Made by a program: the position numbers and the translations under genes. Below the pieces are notes generated by a model. It was given only the letters and a program-made list of their open reading frames with translations. It searched no databases and was not told where the DNA came from. A stretch of 64,000 nt of DNA from Nemopilema nomurai. Its lineage: Eukaryota > Cnidaria > Scyphozoa > Rhizostomeae > Rhizostomatidae. The first letter of the stretch is position 1. Each line of letters starts with the position of its first letter. This document shows positions 1-10,887 of this stretch, piece by piece. The stretch lies in NCBI GenBank assembly GCA_003864495.1, contig ML133401.1, positions 3,959,189 to 4,023,188 of the forward strand. The letters are read 5' to 3'.

Positions 1-792
1 ATATTTTCGAAAATGAATAGAAAAATGCAAGATTTTTTAATGTTGCATTTGAACTAAGAATGGGCGACAAAAAGCACCATCCAAATATACCCAAATCAAA
101 GAAATGAAAAAACGTAAATTTAGGCATTATAATGCACTTTTCAAACATAACAATCAAATTATATGGAAACTTTTATCTCTATACTTATACTACTGAAAAT
201 ATGAATTACATTCAATAATCATGTTTAATACCCAAGCTAAAATATTTGATTAAATATCTTTACACAAATTAACTGAGTAAATTCTAAAAAGGAACACGAA
301 TGAAAAGATTCTTTTTCAAAGACTACTTTCTCCTAAAGCCTATAACTGAGAAGCCGTTATACTCTATCTGTTCCCAAGGCTAAAGAGGCAAGATATGGTA
401 TAAAATCTATTAGCTTACTGGGCCCAAAGATTTGGAATTTTTTTTCAAAAAGCATAAAGTATCCAAAAATGCGGGTCAATTCGAAGTTCTTATGAAAGAT
501 TGAAATCCAATGCGCCTGTAAGGCCTGTAGAAAATAATATTCATTACTCAATCTCTTCGTGTTACAATTGCTTCATGTAAGTGTATATAATTTTTCTCTC
601 TAAACTCAAACTAACGGTGGAGAAGGTATCGATATTATTATAATTTTTTTAGTAATTAATATTATTTCTATTATGATAGAGAAAAGCAATATATTGATAT
701 TGAAGCAAGTTACGTACAGTTAGTGGGTAACCTAGTTAAATGTTGTTCCATGTTACCAAACAAAGTTTTTAGAATAAGCAAAGCGATAAAAT
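1..792. other. gene-free flank downstream of the transporter
   Basis: AT-rich sequence beyond the stop codon of the minus-strand transporter, so it should include that gene's 3' UTR. Short open frames here have no recognisable domain or splice-linked partner. I see no RNA gene or repeat. Confidence 0.5.
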
Positions 793-2370
793 TCAAAAAT
801 TTGTGTCTTTTTCCTCCTGCTCAGCGTCCTTGAAAACACAAGGTACAAGACTACAATGATGTTCTAGAAATCTATAAATACCTTCATTGATACGCAAAAG
901 AAACTGGGGGATTTTCAAGTTTCTTACCAAACAGAAATAATAAACTGGGAAGGATATCAGTAAAATCACTAAGCAAATGCTAGACTCTATTGGCTGCAAA
1001 ATGAATGGCAGTGCGAGCAGAAACAGCGCCATGATTGCTGTTATTACCGGGTTAATTATCCACACTTTGATAGGGCGTTTGTCGTTTGGTCGCTTCACTC
1101 GCAGAACTATCACAGCCAAAATAGCTGGTACATGAGTAGCCCACATTGCCATAGCGTAATACGAAATAATCGTTTCTGTGCCAGACCCCGAGAGAAGTAC
1201 CCAAAGCATGCTGAATACAAAAAAGAAGATGGCGGCCGGTATTGGCGTTCTCTTGTGTTTGTGGATGTACACGTAGTGACCAGGCATTTGCCCCTCCCTT
1301 GCTGCAGCTAGTAGGACTCTTGACATCATGAACAATGAGCCATTTAGCGATCCGAAACACGAGATAGCTACAGCGACTGGAATGACAAGGGATGCGTTCT
1401 TTCCCAAAGCAGCTTGGATAAACGTGGTTGCTACTGTGGCGGAGCTCCCTATCTGCTCGTGTGACAACACAGACATAAAAGCGAGGTTCACAAGTACATA
1501 ACAGCCGGCTACAAATGGGAACCCTGTCACAACGGACAGGTACAAATCATGATGGAGGTCCTGCAGCTCTTCTGTCACAGATCCAACTAGGCCCCAGGCG
1601 GCATAAGCCCAAAACCCGTCGTTAAGGGCCAATCCAAATTTGCCTGCATCGAACGACTTGGTGTTGTTAAACATTTGCAGGTAGTTGGAAGTGTGGCCGG
1701 AGGCGACTTTCCAAATACCAACAATGACAATTAACAGGACAGCTAAGGTTTGCGCCGCAATAACAAGCACCTGGGTTTTGTTGACAAATGACGTGGACAT
1801 ACAGTTAGATACCAGGGCTAACACCAAACAGAATACTGCTATGCCTTTCACCATCCAAATGCCTTCTACTGAAGTGATGTCGTAGAAGGGCTGTATCAAG
1901 TGCTCACCAATCGAAATTGAAAATACTGCAAATGCACTAGGTGTCGTCACAAAAAGTTGGGCCCAAATAGCAAAGAAGCCCATGCTCTTTCCGAATGCCT
2001 CTAGTACGAAGACGTATCGCCCCCCTGTCCTTCGGAGCATGCATGCAAGCTCAACGTAGCAAAGAGCGCCAAACGTAGATGGAACGGCTGAAAGAACCCA
2101 GACAAGAAGCGCCATCCCCATGTTAGCCGACTGCCTCGCTATCAAGCCGGGGGAAATAAAGATACCACTGCCGAACAGGAGGGTCACCATGTGGACAAAG
2201 GCATGAAAAAAGCCAATACTCTTTTTGAGCTCTTTACCTGAACGAGTGGGTGATTCGTCAATCAGGGGGGTTTTGTCTGACAAGATGCTTGCAGCAATTT
2301 GCTTTGTGTTAATACCACCTTCTGCCATTGTGAAATAGACTAGAAGGAAACACACGATTGAAATTAGCAT
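793..2370 (-). CDS. SLC7-type (LAT/b0,+AT-like) amino-acid transporter, intronless
   Basis: A single uninterrupted 525-codon frame encodes a polytopic plasma-membrane amino-acid transporter of the APC superfamily, SLC7 group. The family signature of TM1 is visible as GSGIFISPG near residue 68, followed by YVELACMLRRTGGRYVFVLE (about residues 105-124) and the TEELQDLHHDL segment that follows TM6. About twelve hydrophobic segments are present and the length is typical. Light-chain members such as LAT1 carry a Cys in the TM3-TM4 external loop for a disulfide to an SLC3 heavy chain. Here that loop reads PFYDITSVEGIW, without Cys. The motif after TM6 also has AAWGLVGS where many members have a Gly-Trp-Asn pattern. 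The true start may be the second Met (ATG at 2328, MAEGGINTKQ), because the first 14 residues are an atypical hydrophobic leader. The absence of introns suggests a retrocopy or an intronless lineage. Substrate is not predictable from what I see. Confidence 0.9.
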   Translation of the reverse strand: MLISIVCFLLVYFTMAEGGINTKQIAASILSDKTPLIDESPTRSGKELKKSIGFFHAFVHMVTLLFGSGIFISPGLIARQSANMGMALLVWVLSAVPSTFGALCYVELACMLRRTGGRYVFVLEAFGKSMGFFAIWAQLFVTTPSAFAVFSISIGEHLIQPFYDITSVEGIWMVKGIAVFCLVLALVSNCMSTSFVNKTQVLVIAAQTLAVLLIVIVGIWKVASGHTSNYLQMFNNTKSFDAGKFGLALNDGFWAYAAWGLVGSVTEELQDLHHDLYLSVVTGFPFVAGCYVLVNLAFMSVLSHEQIGSSATVATTFIQAALGKNASLVIPVAVAISCFGSLNGSLFMMSRVLLAAAREGQMPGHYVYIHKHKRTPIPAAIFFFVFSMLWVLLSGSGTETIISYYAMAMWATHVPAILAVIVLRVKRPNDKRPIKVWIINPVITAIMALFLLALPFILQPIESSICLVILLISFPVYYFCLVRNLKIPQFLLRINEGIYRFLEHHCSLVPCVFKDAEQEEKDTNF

Positions 2371-3529
2371 TGTAGAAGTCCAACTTTAAGAGCTATAAAC
2401 ATACACATCCACTGAGTGAAGAAATGCAACGATTTGTTTCAAAAAAATTATTTTGAAGACCAATATTGTAACATCGGTTTTTCATCGGTTTGTCAGCTTT
2501 TTTCTCAGAGGCCACGGTAAACAATCTCAAGGCCATTCAATGATGATGACTTGGACTTGTCCTCGCTGCACTTATATAGAACAATTATAACAATTGCTTA
2601 AATATTTAAAAAGTAACATGACATCTTGTCTGGGCATTAAGATCGTATCTTTTCGATCATACAAGCATAGTCAAATGAGATGATTATGAGCAAAGCGTAC
2701 AATTATGTTGGAATGGAAGGGAACTCAATGACCTTCTGCAATCTCGATTACATGGCACGAGTAGGCGAATTTACATGAGCAAACTGTACGAGCTCGTCTA
2801 TAAAACGGGGAAAATGCAAATACAAGATATATTGTAGATCTAATGAAAAAGAGGCTTCGCCGTAAACAGGCACTGCAGAACCGGTAATAAGTGTTAAAAA
2901 CCTTTTACATAGAACTGAATTTCACAAAAGTCTAGAAGCATTCTGCGTTCTCAATGCAATCCATGTTGAATGATGTATTTTTAAATATGTGGCAAGTCCT
3001 ATTCTCTGAGTTCGAAAATTTTTATCTTCACCTTTCGCACACTGGGTCATAGAATTGGAATTTTTATGTTGAAATTGGTCTGTGCCCAAAGTTTCAAAAT
3101 TATGGGGCCTGCTTAAGCTGTTGGGCTGCGAATTAACCCTTTTCTAATATTGAATTTTGACTTTCATATATATTTAATGGAAAATATTAGTGCAGCGGCA
3201 AGTTATGTTAAAATCTCAAGAAATATCTAAACATCCAAAGCAGAGTGACTTGAGTCCAAAGTGTCCAAACGACATGATTTTTTCTGAGTAAACCAAAGAA
3301 AGTATGAAGATTTCAATTCTGATGTTAATTTCTGAGAAAGAGCCGAAGATAGCGAGATGCAAAATCGATGACGTCAACCGAATTTGAGAATTTCATTTGC
3401 AGCTCATTTTATCGTAGATATGCTGTCTTGGCGTTTTACGAAATGATTATCAAGATATGAAAATGCATGATTTCATCGGCCCATCGTTGCTCCTCAAAAT
3501 TTTTAGAATTATCGCCAGATGATTAGCTG
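2371..3529. other. upstream region of the transporter, no gene seen
   Basis: Probable promoter/5' UTR side of the minus-strand transporter. AT-rich, with stops in all frames and no splice-linked coding segment. An ACTTATATAGA stretch near 2571-2581 is a weak TATA-like candidate only. Confidence 0.35.
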
Positions 3530-3742
3530 CGGCAAGCATTTGTCCCTCTCGTGCAGCTGGTAAGACTGGTCATTATGAACAACGTATTATTTCAGCGAAA
3601 CGAAACATGAGGTAGCCACAGCATCTGATATGACGTGGGATGCTTTTCTTCCCAAAGCAGCTTAGACACTCAATAGTGATTGTAATCTTGTAATCACTAT
3701 TCTGTGGCTTGGATAAACGTCGCTGCCATTGTGGAGGAGCTT
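3530..3742 (-). pseudogene. decayed fragment of the SLC7 transporter
   Basis: This stretch aligns by eye with about 1282-1452 inside the intact transporter. It shares the segments for AAAREGQMPG, the MMSRVLL region and LGKNASLVIP (GCATTTG.CCCTC, TTCCCAAAGCAGCTT, GGATAAACGT). It carries many substitutions and an insertion of about 45 nt, and no reading frame survives. Same orientation as the parent and about 2 kb away, so a partial tandem duplication or a second dead copy. The ends are approximate because the homology fades. Confidence 0.8.
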
Positions 3743-3769
3743 AAAGGAGAGTTAGAAATTAGACGTTGA

Positions 3770-4101
3770 TACCGTAAATCCTCGAATTAGCCCCCTGGGG
3801 GCTTATTTATTTTTGATATTTTTGGATGGGGGCTTATTCGAGGGGGGGGGGGGCTTATTCGAGGGGGGAGCTTATAAAATTTCTTGAAACATGCCACATA
3901 AAAAGATAATTTTTGAAATTTCTTTCTTTTCATAATATAAAAAATAACCTAAGTATATAGTAACATTTGATTAAGTTGTTAACAAAAATATAAATGTTTA
4001 TGTTCATTCACAAAAATGCCAAGGGCAACCTCAGGAGTAAAAAATCAACAAACCGAGGGGGGCTTTTTCGAAGGGGGGGGCCAATTCGAGGATTTACGGT
4101 A
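3770..4101. mobile_element. MITE with TA target duplication and G-rich interior
   Basis: Imperfect terminal inverted repeats: left CCGTAAATCCTCGAATTAGC (from 3772) and right GCCAATTCGAGGATTTACGG, each flanked by TA. The interior carries runs of G and repeated GGGGCTTATTCGAGG. The TA duplication and small size suggest a Tc1/mariner-type non-autonomous element. No coding capacity: open frames through the interior are artefacts of the repeats. Confidence 0.75.
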
Positions 4102-4855
4102 CCTGTTCCTTATAACTATTCTTTTCCGAGGCTATTACTTTCCTCCACAGAGGAAATTGGGTTGGGTAGGGAAAAGAGGAATCTTGTACACGAATCTGTG
4201 TCAGCTGTGATTTATTCAGCATTGCGTAGAGCTTACGAAAAAGAACTAGCATTTTGCATCTTTCCAAGTAAAATCTTTATAGGCACCCTTTTTAAAATAT
4301 GATTTTCGAAAGTTGATGGTATGGTAAGATCAACTGGGCACTCGAAGTCTCCGTGGAAAGTGATCAATTGCAGCCATACGGTAATTGTCTATAGAACAAA
4401 GTTCTTGAAATACATGCTTACACGATTAATGGCTAGTCAAGAAGAGCAAAGAAATGAGTCATCATCAGCAAAGGTAAGAAGTTTTTCAAAAAGGACACCT
4501 CAACCTCGAGTATCTTTGTCATACAGTTTCTCCCCCCTCAATTTTGTTTTTCTCTTAAAGAGGAAATGAAACCATTTTTTTTATTCGTTTAATCGATTTC
4601 TCCACCCACAATTGTGTAGGAAAAATAGTTCGCATTAGCTATTTCAAGCAAGAAGACTATTAAAAACAAACTTAAACACCGCTAAACTGACAATAATTTT
4701 TCAACCAAAAAATGGCGAAGGGGGACTAGACACTAGCGAGCTGTGACGTAAAGTTATGGACACGGAGCGCGCATGTTCGAGGAAAACAAATTTTCTGGCA
4801 GAGTTGGCGATCGCATGTTTAGTTTTTGAATTTCAATTCTCACCATATTGGACGA

Positions 4856-5435
4856 AAGTGACACTAGCTTAGGAGTTTCCGAAGAAGAAGAGGGGACAGT
4901 TGCTGTTCACTGTGTTCCTGCCAGGCCATACCAATTCGGCAGACACGGAATCAAGTAGCGACGAGGATAACCTAGGTCACGACGGCCTAACCCCGGCAAT
5001 TTTGCGAGAGCGATACGAACAAAAAACAGAAGTTAGTTCATGGTAAGTTTATTCCATAAATGTCGCATATATGTTTAAAACTCGTTATCTTTAGTTTAAA
5101 TGATGTCTAAATACTGTAGGTATCAATCGAAATTAGCAAGCGTCATGTACAGTGCCTAGGCCAGGCACGGAGGGTCGCACCATCGTAAACTTAATTGATT
5201 ATGACTATGGCATTATGGCTTTTTTTGCAGGTGTAGATGTTGAAAATATGAAGTTTATCATCTTGTTGGTGCTTTGGAGTGCAGATGCTGCACTGGGTTA
5301 ACTTGTATTGGACGAAAGCATTGAACAAATATGTATTGCACAACATGAAGATTTCATTGACAACTGTGTTTCGGAATGTTGGCCCACTGCGAAGGGACAG
5401 ACAGGGGAGTATCACAGGAAGGCAAGCCTACACGA
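4856..5435 (+). pseudogene. decayed P2X7-ballast-like (zinc-cysteine) domain gene
   Basis: Two exon-like blocks. The first (to 5042) reads VPARPYQF, then after a 1-nt frame change NSADTESSSDEDN ... EVSSW, ending at a GTAAGT donor. The second (5231-5435, after TTTTTTGCAG) begins CRC, so the splice recreates WCRC. It continues VYHLVGALECRCC and, in another frame, CIAQHEDFIDNC, with in-frame stops and at least one frame change before a second GTAAGT donor. The order PYxFxP / acidic serine run / WCxC / ECxCC / CIxxHxxF resembles the C-terminal ballast domain of P2X7 receptors and the many invertebrate proteins that carry only this domain. The assignment is recognition of motif order, not an alignment. 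No later exons were found before the element ends. Confidence 0.55.
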
Positions 5436-5800
5436 GTAAGTAACAAAACAAATCATCTTATTTAATGAAGCAAGTCATGTATATGATTGATAGTTTTGAA
5501 AGGAAATAGTTTTGGCAGTTTTATCTTAATCAGATATTTGAGAGCTGTAATCATTTCTACCATGGATTTTCTTTTGTTTACAAGTTCAACAAGTTGTCAA
5601 ATCTCCCCAGTATTACAGTATTAAAGTATTACAGTTTGGTGGATAATATTACCTATTATGTGACTTGTTCATACCTTTTCTATCATATAATTATTCAATG
5701 ATGTCATCATGATAGTTTTACCTAATGTTACCTTTTGTTTCATTGGTTACTCTTTCATAGTCATAATTTTCACACATTCTATTTCTCCCTCATTTAAAAA

Positions 5801-5960
5801 TTATTCTTCTCTGTCTTCAAATTCATCCTCATCTCTTTCTGGATTCCACTCCTCATCATTTTCAGCGAAACTTTTGTAGGAATCAGAATCACTGTCTTTC
5901 TTCAACTGTCTTCCTGTTTTTCCTGGGCTTAGTTGGCTGTCCTTGTTTTGACTCGCTGAA
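5801..5960 (-). pseudogene. acidic C-terminal coding remnant inside the TIR element
   Basis: Reading the minus strand, one frame gives GQPTKPRKNRKTVEERQ and, after a 1-nt shift, DSDSDSYKSFAENDEEWNP then an acidic end and TAA at 5801-5803. The Lys/Arg-rich then Asp/Glu-rich composition looks coding. It lies downstream of the 6136-6375 exon on the same strand and may belong to the same gene. Product not recognised. Confidence 0.35.
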
Positions 5961-6135
5961 TTTCTTTATTTTACATTATAGATAATTGATTGCCTACAAA
6001 CAAAGCATAAATGAGAAAAGGGTTACAAAAAGTAATTTATATGGAAATGAAATGGAATTTAAATTTGGCATATCAGCAAATGTTATTGTGCAAAGCGAAC
6101 TTACATTATTTTGACTTGTTAATTTCCTTTTCTGT

Positions 6136-6375
6136 CTAATTATTTTCAGATTTTGGCGATTCACTCAAGTTTTTCAATCTCAAGGTTTTCACCTTGCAAT
6201 CTTGACAGGCTAAACTTGACACATCTGGAAATGAAGTTGCTTCCATGCTGGTTTCTGTAAAGACTGTCTGCCATTTATCAGTTTTAGAAGATGTTGCTTC
6301 GTCGAATAATTGCTCTTGAATAGTTCCATTTGTGTATCCGCAACAGAAGCCACATTGTATTGTATCTCTTACACC
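6136..6375 (-). CDS. cysteine-containing exon of an unrecognised element gene
   Basis: An 80-codon frame opens directly after a strong acceptor (CTGTTTTTCAG) and ends in TAG at 6136-6138. It starts GVRDTIQCGFCCGYTNGTI, contains LACQDCK and ends SESPKSENN. The CxxC pairs could bind zinc. A possible first exon lies at 7077-7120 (ATG, MKEIQPLSLNGKKE, donor AG|GTAAGA), but its phase does not join directly to this exon, so an exon is missing or the gene is damaged. It lies inside the TIR element, convergent to the P2X7-like remnant. Confidence 0.4.
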   Translation of the reverse strand, partial: GVRDTIQCGFCCGYTNGTIQEQLFDEATSSKTDKWQTVFTETSMEATSFPDVSSLACQDCKVKTLRLKNLSESPKSENN

Positions 6376-7734
6376 CTGAAAAACAGAATGTGAATTTGGG
6401 CCACTACATTTATGGAATCCAGGGACGCCACCAAAGGGGGTTTGGTAGGTGTGGTACCCCCCCCCCTACATTGGTTATTTTTGCCAGGAAACTTGCTGGA
6501 TACTCTACCTGTAACTTTTTTGCAACAATTATAACATACTAACATTTGAAACAGAAACACATAAAAGCAGCCTTTATATGAGAGTATTTATCTTGACCAC
6601 ACCCTTAATGAGTGAGATACACCCTTTTTGTCAGCAAGAACTAATCCTTTTGGCTGCGCCCTGGGTAATCTATACAATTTGATAAATGTTCTATATGCAT
6701 ATATGTATTTTGTAAACCTTCAAATTGGAAGGGCTCGACTTTGTAGAAGATACAAAATGTTGTTTTTAATTGCAATGCCAACATTCTAAAAAATATGTCA
6801 CAATAAACACCAATTGTTTGTTATGAAAACTTTTATCACGTTGAGATTTTGATAAAACCAATTGTTTTGTTTAAATAGACAAAAAGTAGCGAGTTGTGTT
6901 TACTTTTATTCTGTTGTACCCAATCTACTTATTTTGAGGGGGAAGATTTAAACGCGAGCTCCACGTTTATATATTGTAGTTACCTTGTCATTTTATGTAT
7001 CGTATATTTTGCTTTATTTACACATTAATTAAAGGAATATATTGAAAATGAAGTAGGCAAAAAAATTAAATCTTACCTTTCTTTTTTCCCGTTTAGACTA
7101 AGAGGTTGAATTTCCTTCATTTCTGGTATAATGCCAGAACGTATAATGCCAGAACAGCATCTCGTTGTAAAAACTTTTTGTTTGTGAAACGTCGTCCCCC
7201 TCTAGTAGACTAGCTACGCTCCTTGTATAGCAACCTGGTTCAAAATGATCTGAGCAAAGGACGGGGTTTGAAAAGTAGCTTTGGTCAAAATTTGGCCTAC
7301 GCTTTCTAACAAATTTAGTTCACTGCCGGCGTACAGTAGGGTCCTTTGGAAAGCGATGGGTGTTTAAACCCTTGGTATAACTGTCATTACAACAGCTTTT
7401 TATTGTCTAGAGTGTGTACAACACATCGTAGACCACCACGAACCTTGGTTTTGTTACCTGGCTCCATAGCTAATCTAAAGTTTCAGTACGTAGAAACGGG
7501 ATGTAAATATTACGAAACGCTGCGCGTGTCCATAACTTTACGTCACAACATTCAAAACGAGGCTAGTTAAACAGGGCGCACCGGTGCCACTTTTTGATTG
7601 AAAAATTGAAGTCAGTATTGCCCTCGTAGTTTAGCCAAAATTTCTCTAAACACATTGAAATTCTGGGTTATAAGGTAATTCATTACGGGGATTCAGAATT
7701 TAAAATAAAAAATTTGGTTTCATTTCCTCTTTAA

Positions 7735-8595
7735 GTAAACTAAGAAATAACTTCTAGCGCTAAAATTTTGACTGATTTTTAGACATTAGTCCAGAAAACG
7801 ATAAGACAACCGTTACCACTGGCGGTTTAGGAAGGGGGCATCCGAGTGCAGTTGCCCTCCCTTCATCCTGTTGAAACCTATCTGGCAACCCCTTTGTGAA
7901 AACTTGGAGGGAGTTGTGTTAAAAAGAAGGTCTTTTGCGGTTATGCGGTGAAGGGCGACGATCCTAGCAATGGCTGCGGCGTGCAAATTCAAGGACGGTT
8001 TAACAAAACATAAACACGCTTCTTCCATGAGGAAATGTTTAGTCCTTCGATATGCTGAAGTGACAGGCGATGACCTATTAGCAGTAACTTTGTCTTCTCT
8101 TCTGCTTTTGAATTCACTTTAAACATAAGCACGTTGGTCCTGACCTTTCTCTTTTCTCTTTTCGCTGAATTTTTCTTGACCTGTTTGACCTTGTTATACA
8201 CGTCGATGATTTTTTTTGACAGCATCAACGAATCACAGGTCGCTTAGGGTCAGGGAACGCTCTGCTGAATATATGACATCTAGCTAAACGTGATACCGGA
8301 TTGTCGGCATTCGCGCCTTGTTTACAGTCAATTTCCGCTCATAGTTTGTGCATCCAGTTCTCTCCATTTCCATTAAAAGGCCTAACCATTGAATATATCC
8401 TTGCTGGCTTATCGTAAATCATACTAATAATTCTAAAACAGAAATAGTACCTGGGTTCTGTGGCAACAGCTTTTCGAAGTTGTATTTCCAGCTTCTGCGG
8501 AACTGAGCTGAGATTTGTCTACAAGGGTGGTTTCAAAATGCAATTGTTCACTCATGCCTGATGCAATTAGTACCACAAAAATGCAGCCTGAGACC
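7735..8595. other. intergenic DNA between two mobile elements
   Basis: A minus-strand open frame at 7989-8228 is rich in Lys/Arg (KKNSAKREKRKVRTNV) and may be a coding remnant. It has no recognised domain, and no splice partner was found. Otherwise nothing seen. Confidence 0.3.
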
Positions 8596-9240
8596 CTGTT
8601 TACACGAGGGAAAATGGAACGGTTCCGAAAACTAGCACAAATAGGCGTTGTGTTTACACGAGAACTGTTGGAACCGTTCCATTTGGGACCTGCTATCCGT
8701 TATCTTTTGGCTCCGCAACAGAAGTACACGCTTTTTTTTATAAGGAACCACTTTATAAGGAACCTACATGTAGAAGGCCGAAATATTTAAAGAACTTATA
8801 CTACTAAAAACGAAATCCCTAAGGTACTTTTCGTTTAGAAATTTTTTATAACTGCAAGCATCAAGAGCTTAAAAGCCCGTTCCATTCATTTGCAGTCAAT
8901 ACTCGCATAGATTGTTTGCTATTCGTGTGCCAAGTGTTTTATCGAGTAGTTTCCGCATAGTCTATCTCGCCCCTCTCTCTATTAAGTGTTAAGGCTTATT
9001 GATGTGCAATGAAAATTAAGGAACTTTTAGGAAACGTTTGGTACTAAGATTTGATGACTTCAGGTCTACGAATAAGGAGCTTTATGATCCTGATTTATGA
9101 TTATGAACTTTATGATCTCTATGATCCTGAATAAGGAACTTTTGGAACTAGGCCTTGTAATAGGTTCCTTATAAAAAAGCGTGTAGTTCCATTTGGAACC
9201 GTTCCATTTGGCTCCAGCGTAAACGGGCAGAACCGCTTGG
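8596..9240. mobile_element. MITE-like inverted repeat element
   Basis: The left side has CTGTTTACACGAG followed by AAATGGAACGGTTCC. The right side has the inverted GGAACCGTTCCATTTGG followed by AGCGTAAACGGGCAG. Internal palindromic GGAACCGTTCC / GGTTCCTTATAA blocks recur in both halves, including CGCTTTTTTTTATAAGGAAC on the left and its inverse on the right. Divergence is high and the outer ends are uncertain. Resembles an old hAT-type MITE; no target duplication was confirmed. Confidence 0.5.
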
Positions 9241-10887
9241 AACCGAGCCAAATGAGAACGCGTAGAAAACGAAGATACTTTTTGCACTGGTATGGAACCT
9301 AATAAAATATGATCTCTAAAAAATTTGTAGGTTTGTTACAGCTTGTTGAAAATCCATGCCCCCCAAACGGTATGATTTCAAATTGAATAAATACCTCAAC
9401 TTGCATATCTAACTAACAAGGAAATTTTTCTAATATTATAGTGCTCCGATTGGTCTTTTAAGATCTGAGGATCCTTCAAAGATAGGTAATAGTCGAGGGG
9501 GTGGGGTAGTGGAGTGTCAAAATAATATCATTGAGTAATGTCAAAGAATTGTGAAATTTTAACTGGAAGAATAACATATACCTGGTGTTGCATTTGCGTG
9601 CAGATAATTGCAAAATATAATTTTAGAAGTAAAGTCTCATCTTTGTTATACGAAGAAATTAGTTCCAGATGATCCAACGCGTTGCTTCAATTCCTTCAGA
9701 AAATTTTAAACTCAAGCCTCTTTGGCTTAAAACTTAAACTTTTATTTTAAACTTAAACTTTTATTTTAAACTTAAACTTTTATTTTAAACTTAAACTCAA
9801 CAGTTTTTTGGCCATTTTAGTTTCTCCAATGTATCATGTTAGCAAAATTAAGAACAAGATGAAAGTATTTATTTTGAACCCTAACTAGTTTATTTGATGT
9901 TTTATCATTTGTTATGATTGTCTATTATGATCTCATTAATTCTCAAGAATGTTTCTTATTCTGCGTCATCTTTTCATTTTGATTGAAGGGGTAGCCCCAG
10001 TGAACTTGGGGAATACTTTTAGGTGGTTGTTTAGAAAAGTTAAAACATATGTCCGCCTAAAAGAATTGGTTAGAAGTAACCTCAGTGTTTAAAACTACAA
10101 ATTGAAAAGTCAGTGGGGTTAGGCTTCGAATGGAAGTGTGCTATTGGGCCTAAGAAAGCGTTCTGCTATTTTTAAGTCGCTGGACCCTGGGCATTGACAA
10201 TGGCATTGCACAATTTCATACAAACAACTCGCAAAGAGATTTTCTTAAATAGATTTCAAAGATAGCCGGGCCATGTTTCCCATGTCGCAGTAGTGTCTCA
10301 AAAGCAATGGCTGTTTTGGCAGTTTACAAACTGCTCACATCATTTCTTACATTTTCAACTTTGTTTCATATAAAATAATCAAAGATATATGCATTATTAA
10401 ATTTGAATTTGCTTCACATTGTTAGAAAATGTTTTGTTGTGAACGAGCATCAGTGGAAATTTGCCGAACGTAAGCGAAGAGAGCGTGAAAACATAAAATT
10501 GATACTAAACCTGGACACAACATTTCTCATTGCTTCCATCTACCAACCTTACAGTGCCTTTTTTCCCACATTTTACCCATTAACAAAAAACACATTGTGT
10601 ACAGCCTCATTAAAGCACCCCGATCACCATAAACCCCAGTTTGTGTTAAGGAAAATTTACATGTGACAATCAAAAGTTAAATCTTACTGTTTTTTTAAAA
10701 ATAACTTGTGAAATTAAACCTTAAAAACACAAGAATCACACAAAAATCATACATCGTAAATTTTCGAAGTCACAGAAATTTATCCTGCTTTCTGAGTGAT
10801 ATGCATGCCCCTCGATCTGGGACAGAGAGCCCCAACTATTGCAATTCACAATTGAATCATCCGAAGTTGTAATTAGCCTCTCTACTT
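9241..10887. other. gene-free stretch
   Basis: No supported gene. Contains the 19-bp tandem array at 9729-9797. The frame at 10403-10666 has no splice context or domain. Confidence 0.35.
9729..9797. repeat. 19-bp tandem repeat
   Basis: Unit CTTAAACTTTTATTTTAAA in three complete near-perfect copies plus partial units at both ends. Low-complexity minisatellite. Confidence 0.9.

Larger units (their letters stand above)
4555..7734. mobile_element. 3.2 kb TIR element with TTAA at both ends
   Basis: The left end TTAAAGAGGAAATGAAACCA and right end TGGTTTCATTTCCTCTTTAA are inverted copies. Similarity continues inward for about 200 nt with divergence: an ATTTTTCAA-CAAAAA block, then TGACGTAAAGTTATGGACAC, which is present in inverted form at about 4744 and 7525. 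TTAA at both outer ends could be a TTAA target-site duplication as in piggyBac-type elements, or part of the TIR. Inside are a decayed plus-strand gene with a P2X7-ballast-like cysteine motif and exon-like pieces of a minus-strand gene. I did not recognise a transposase. Confidence 0.65.

Noticed and set aside
3994..4302. Plus-strand ORFs across the G-rich MITE
   Set aside because: They run through the MITE terminus and have no domain.
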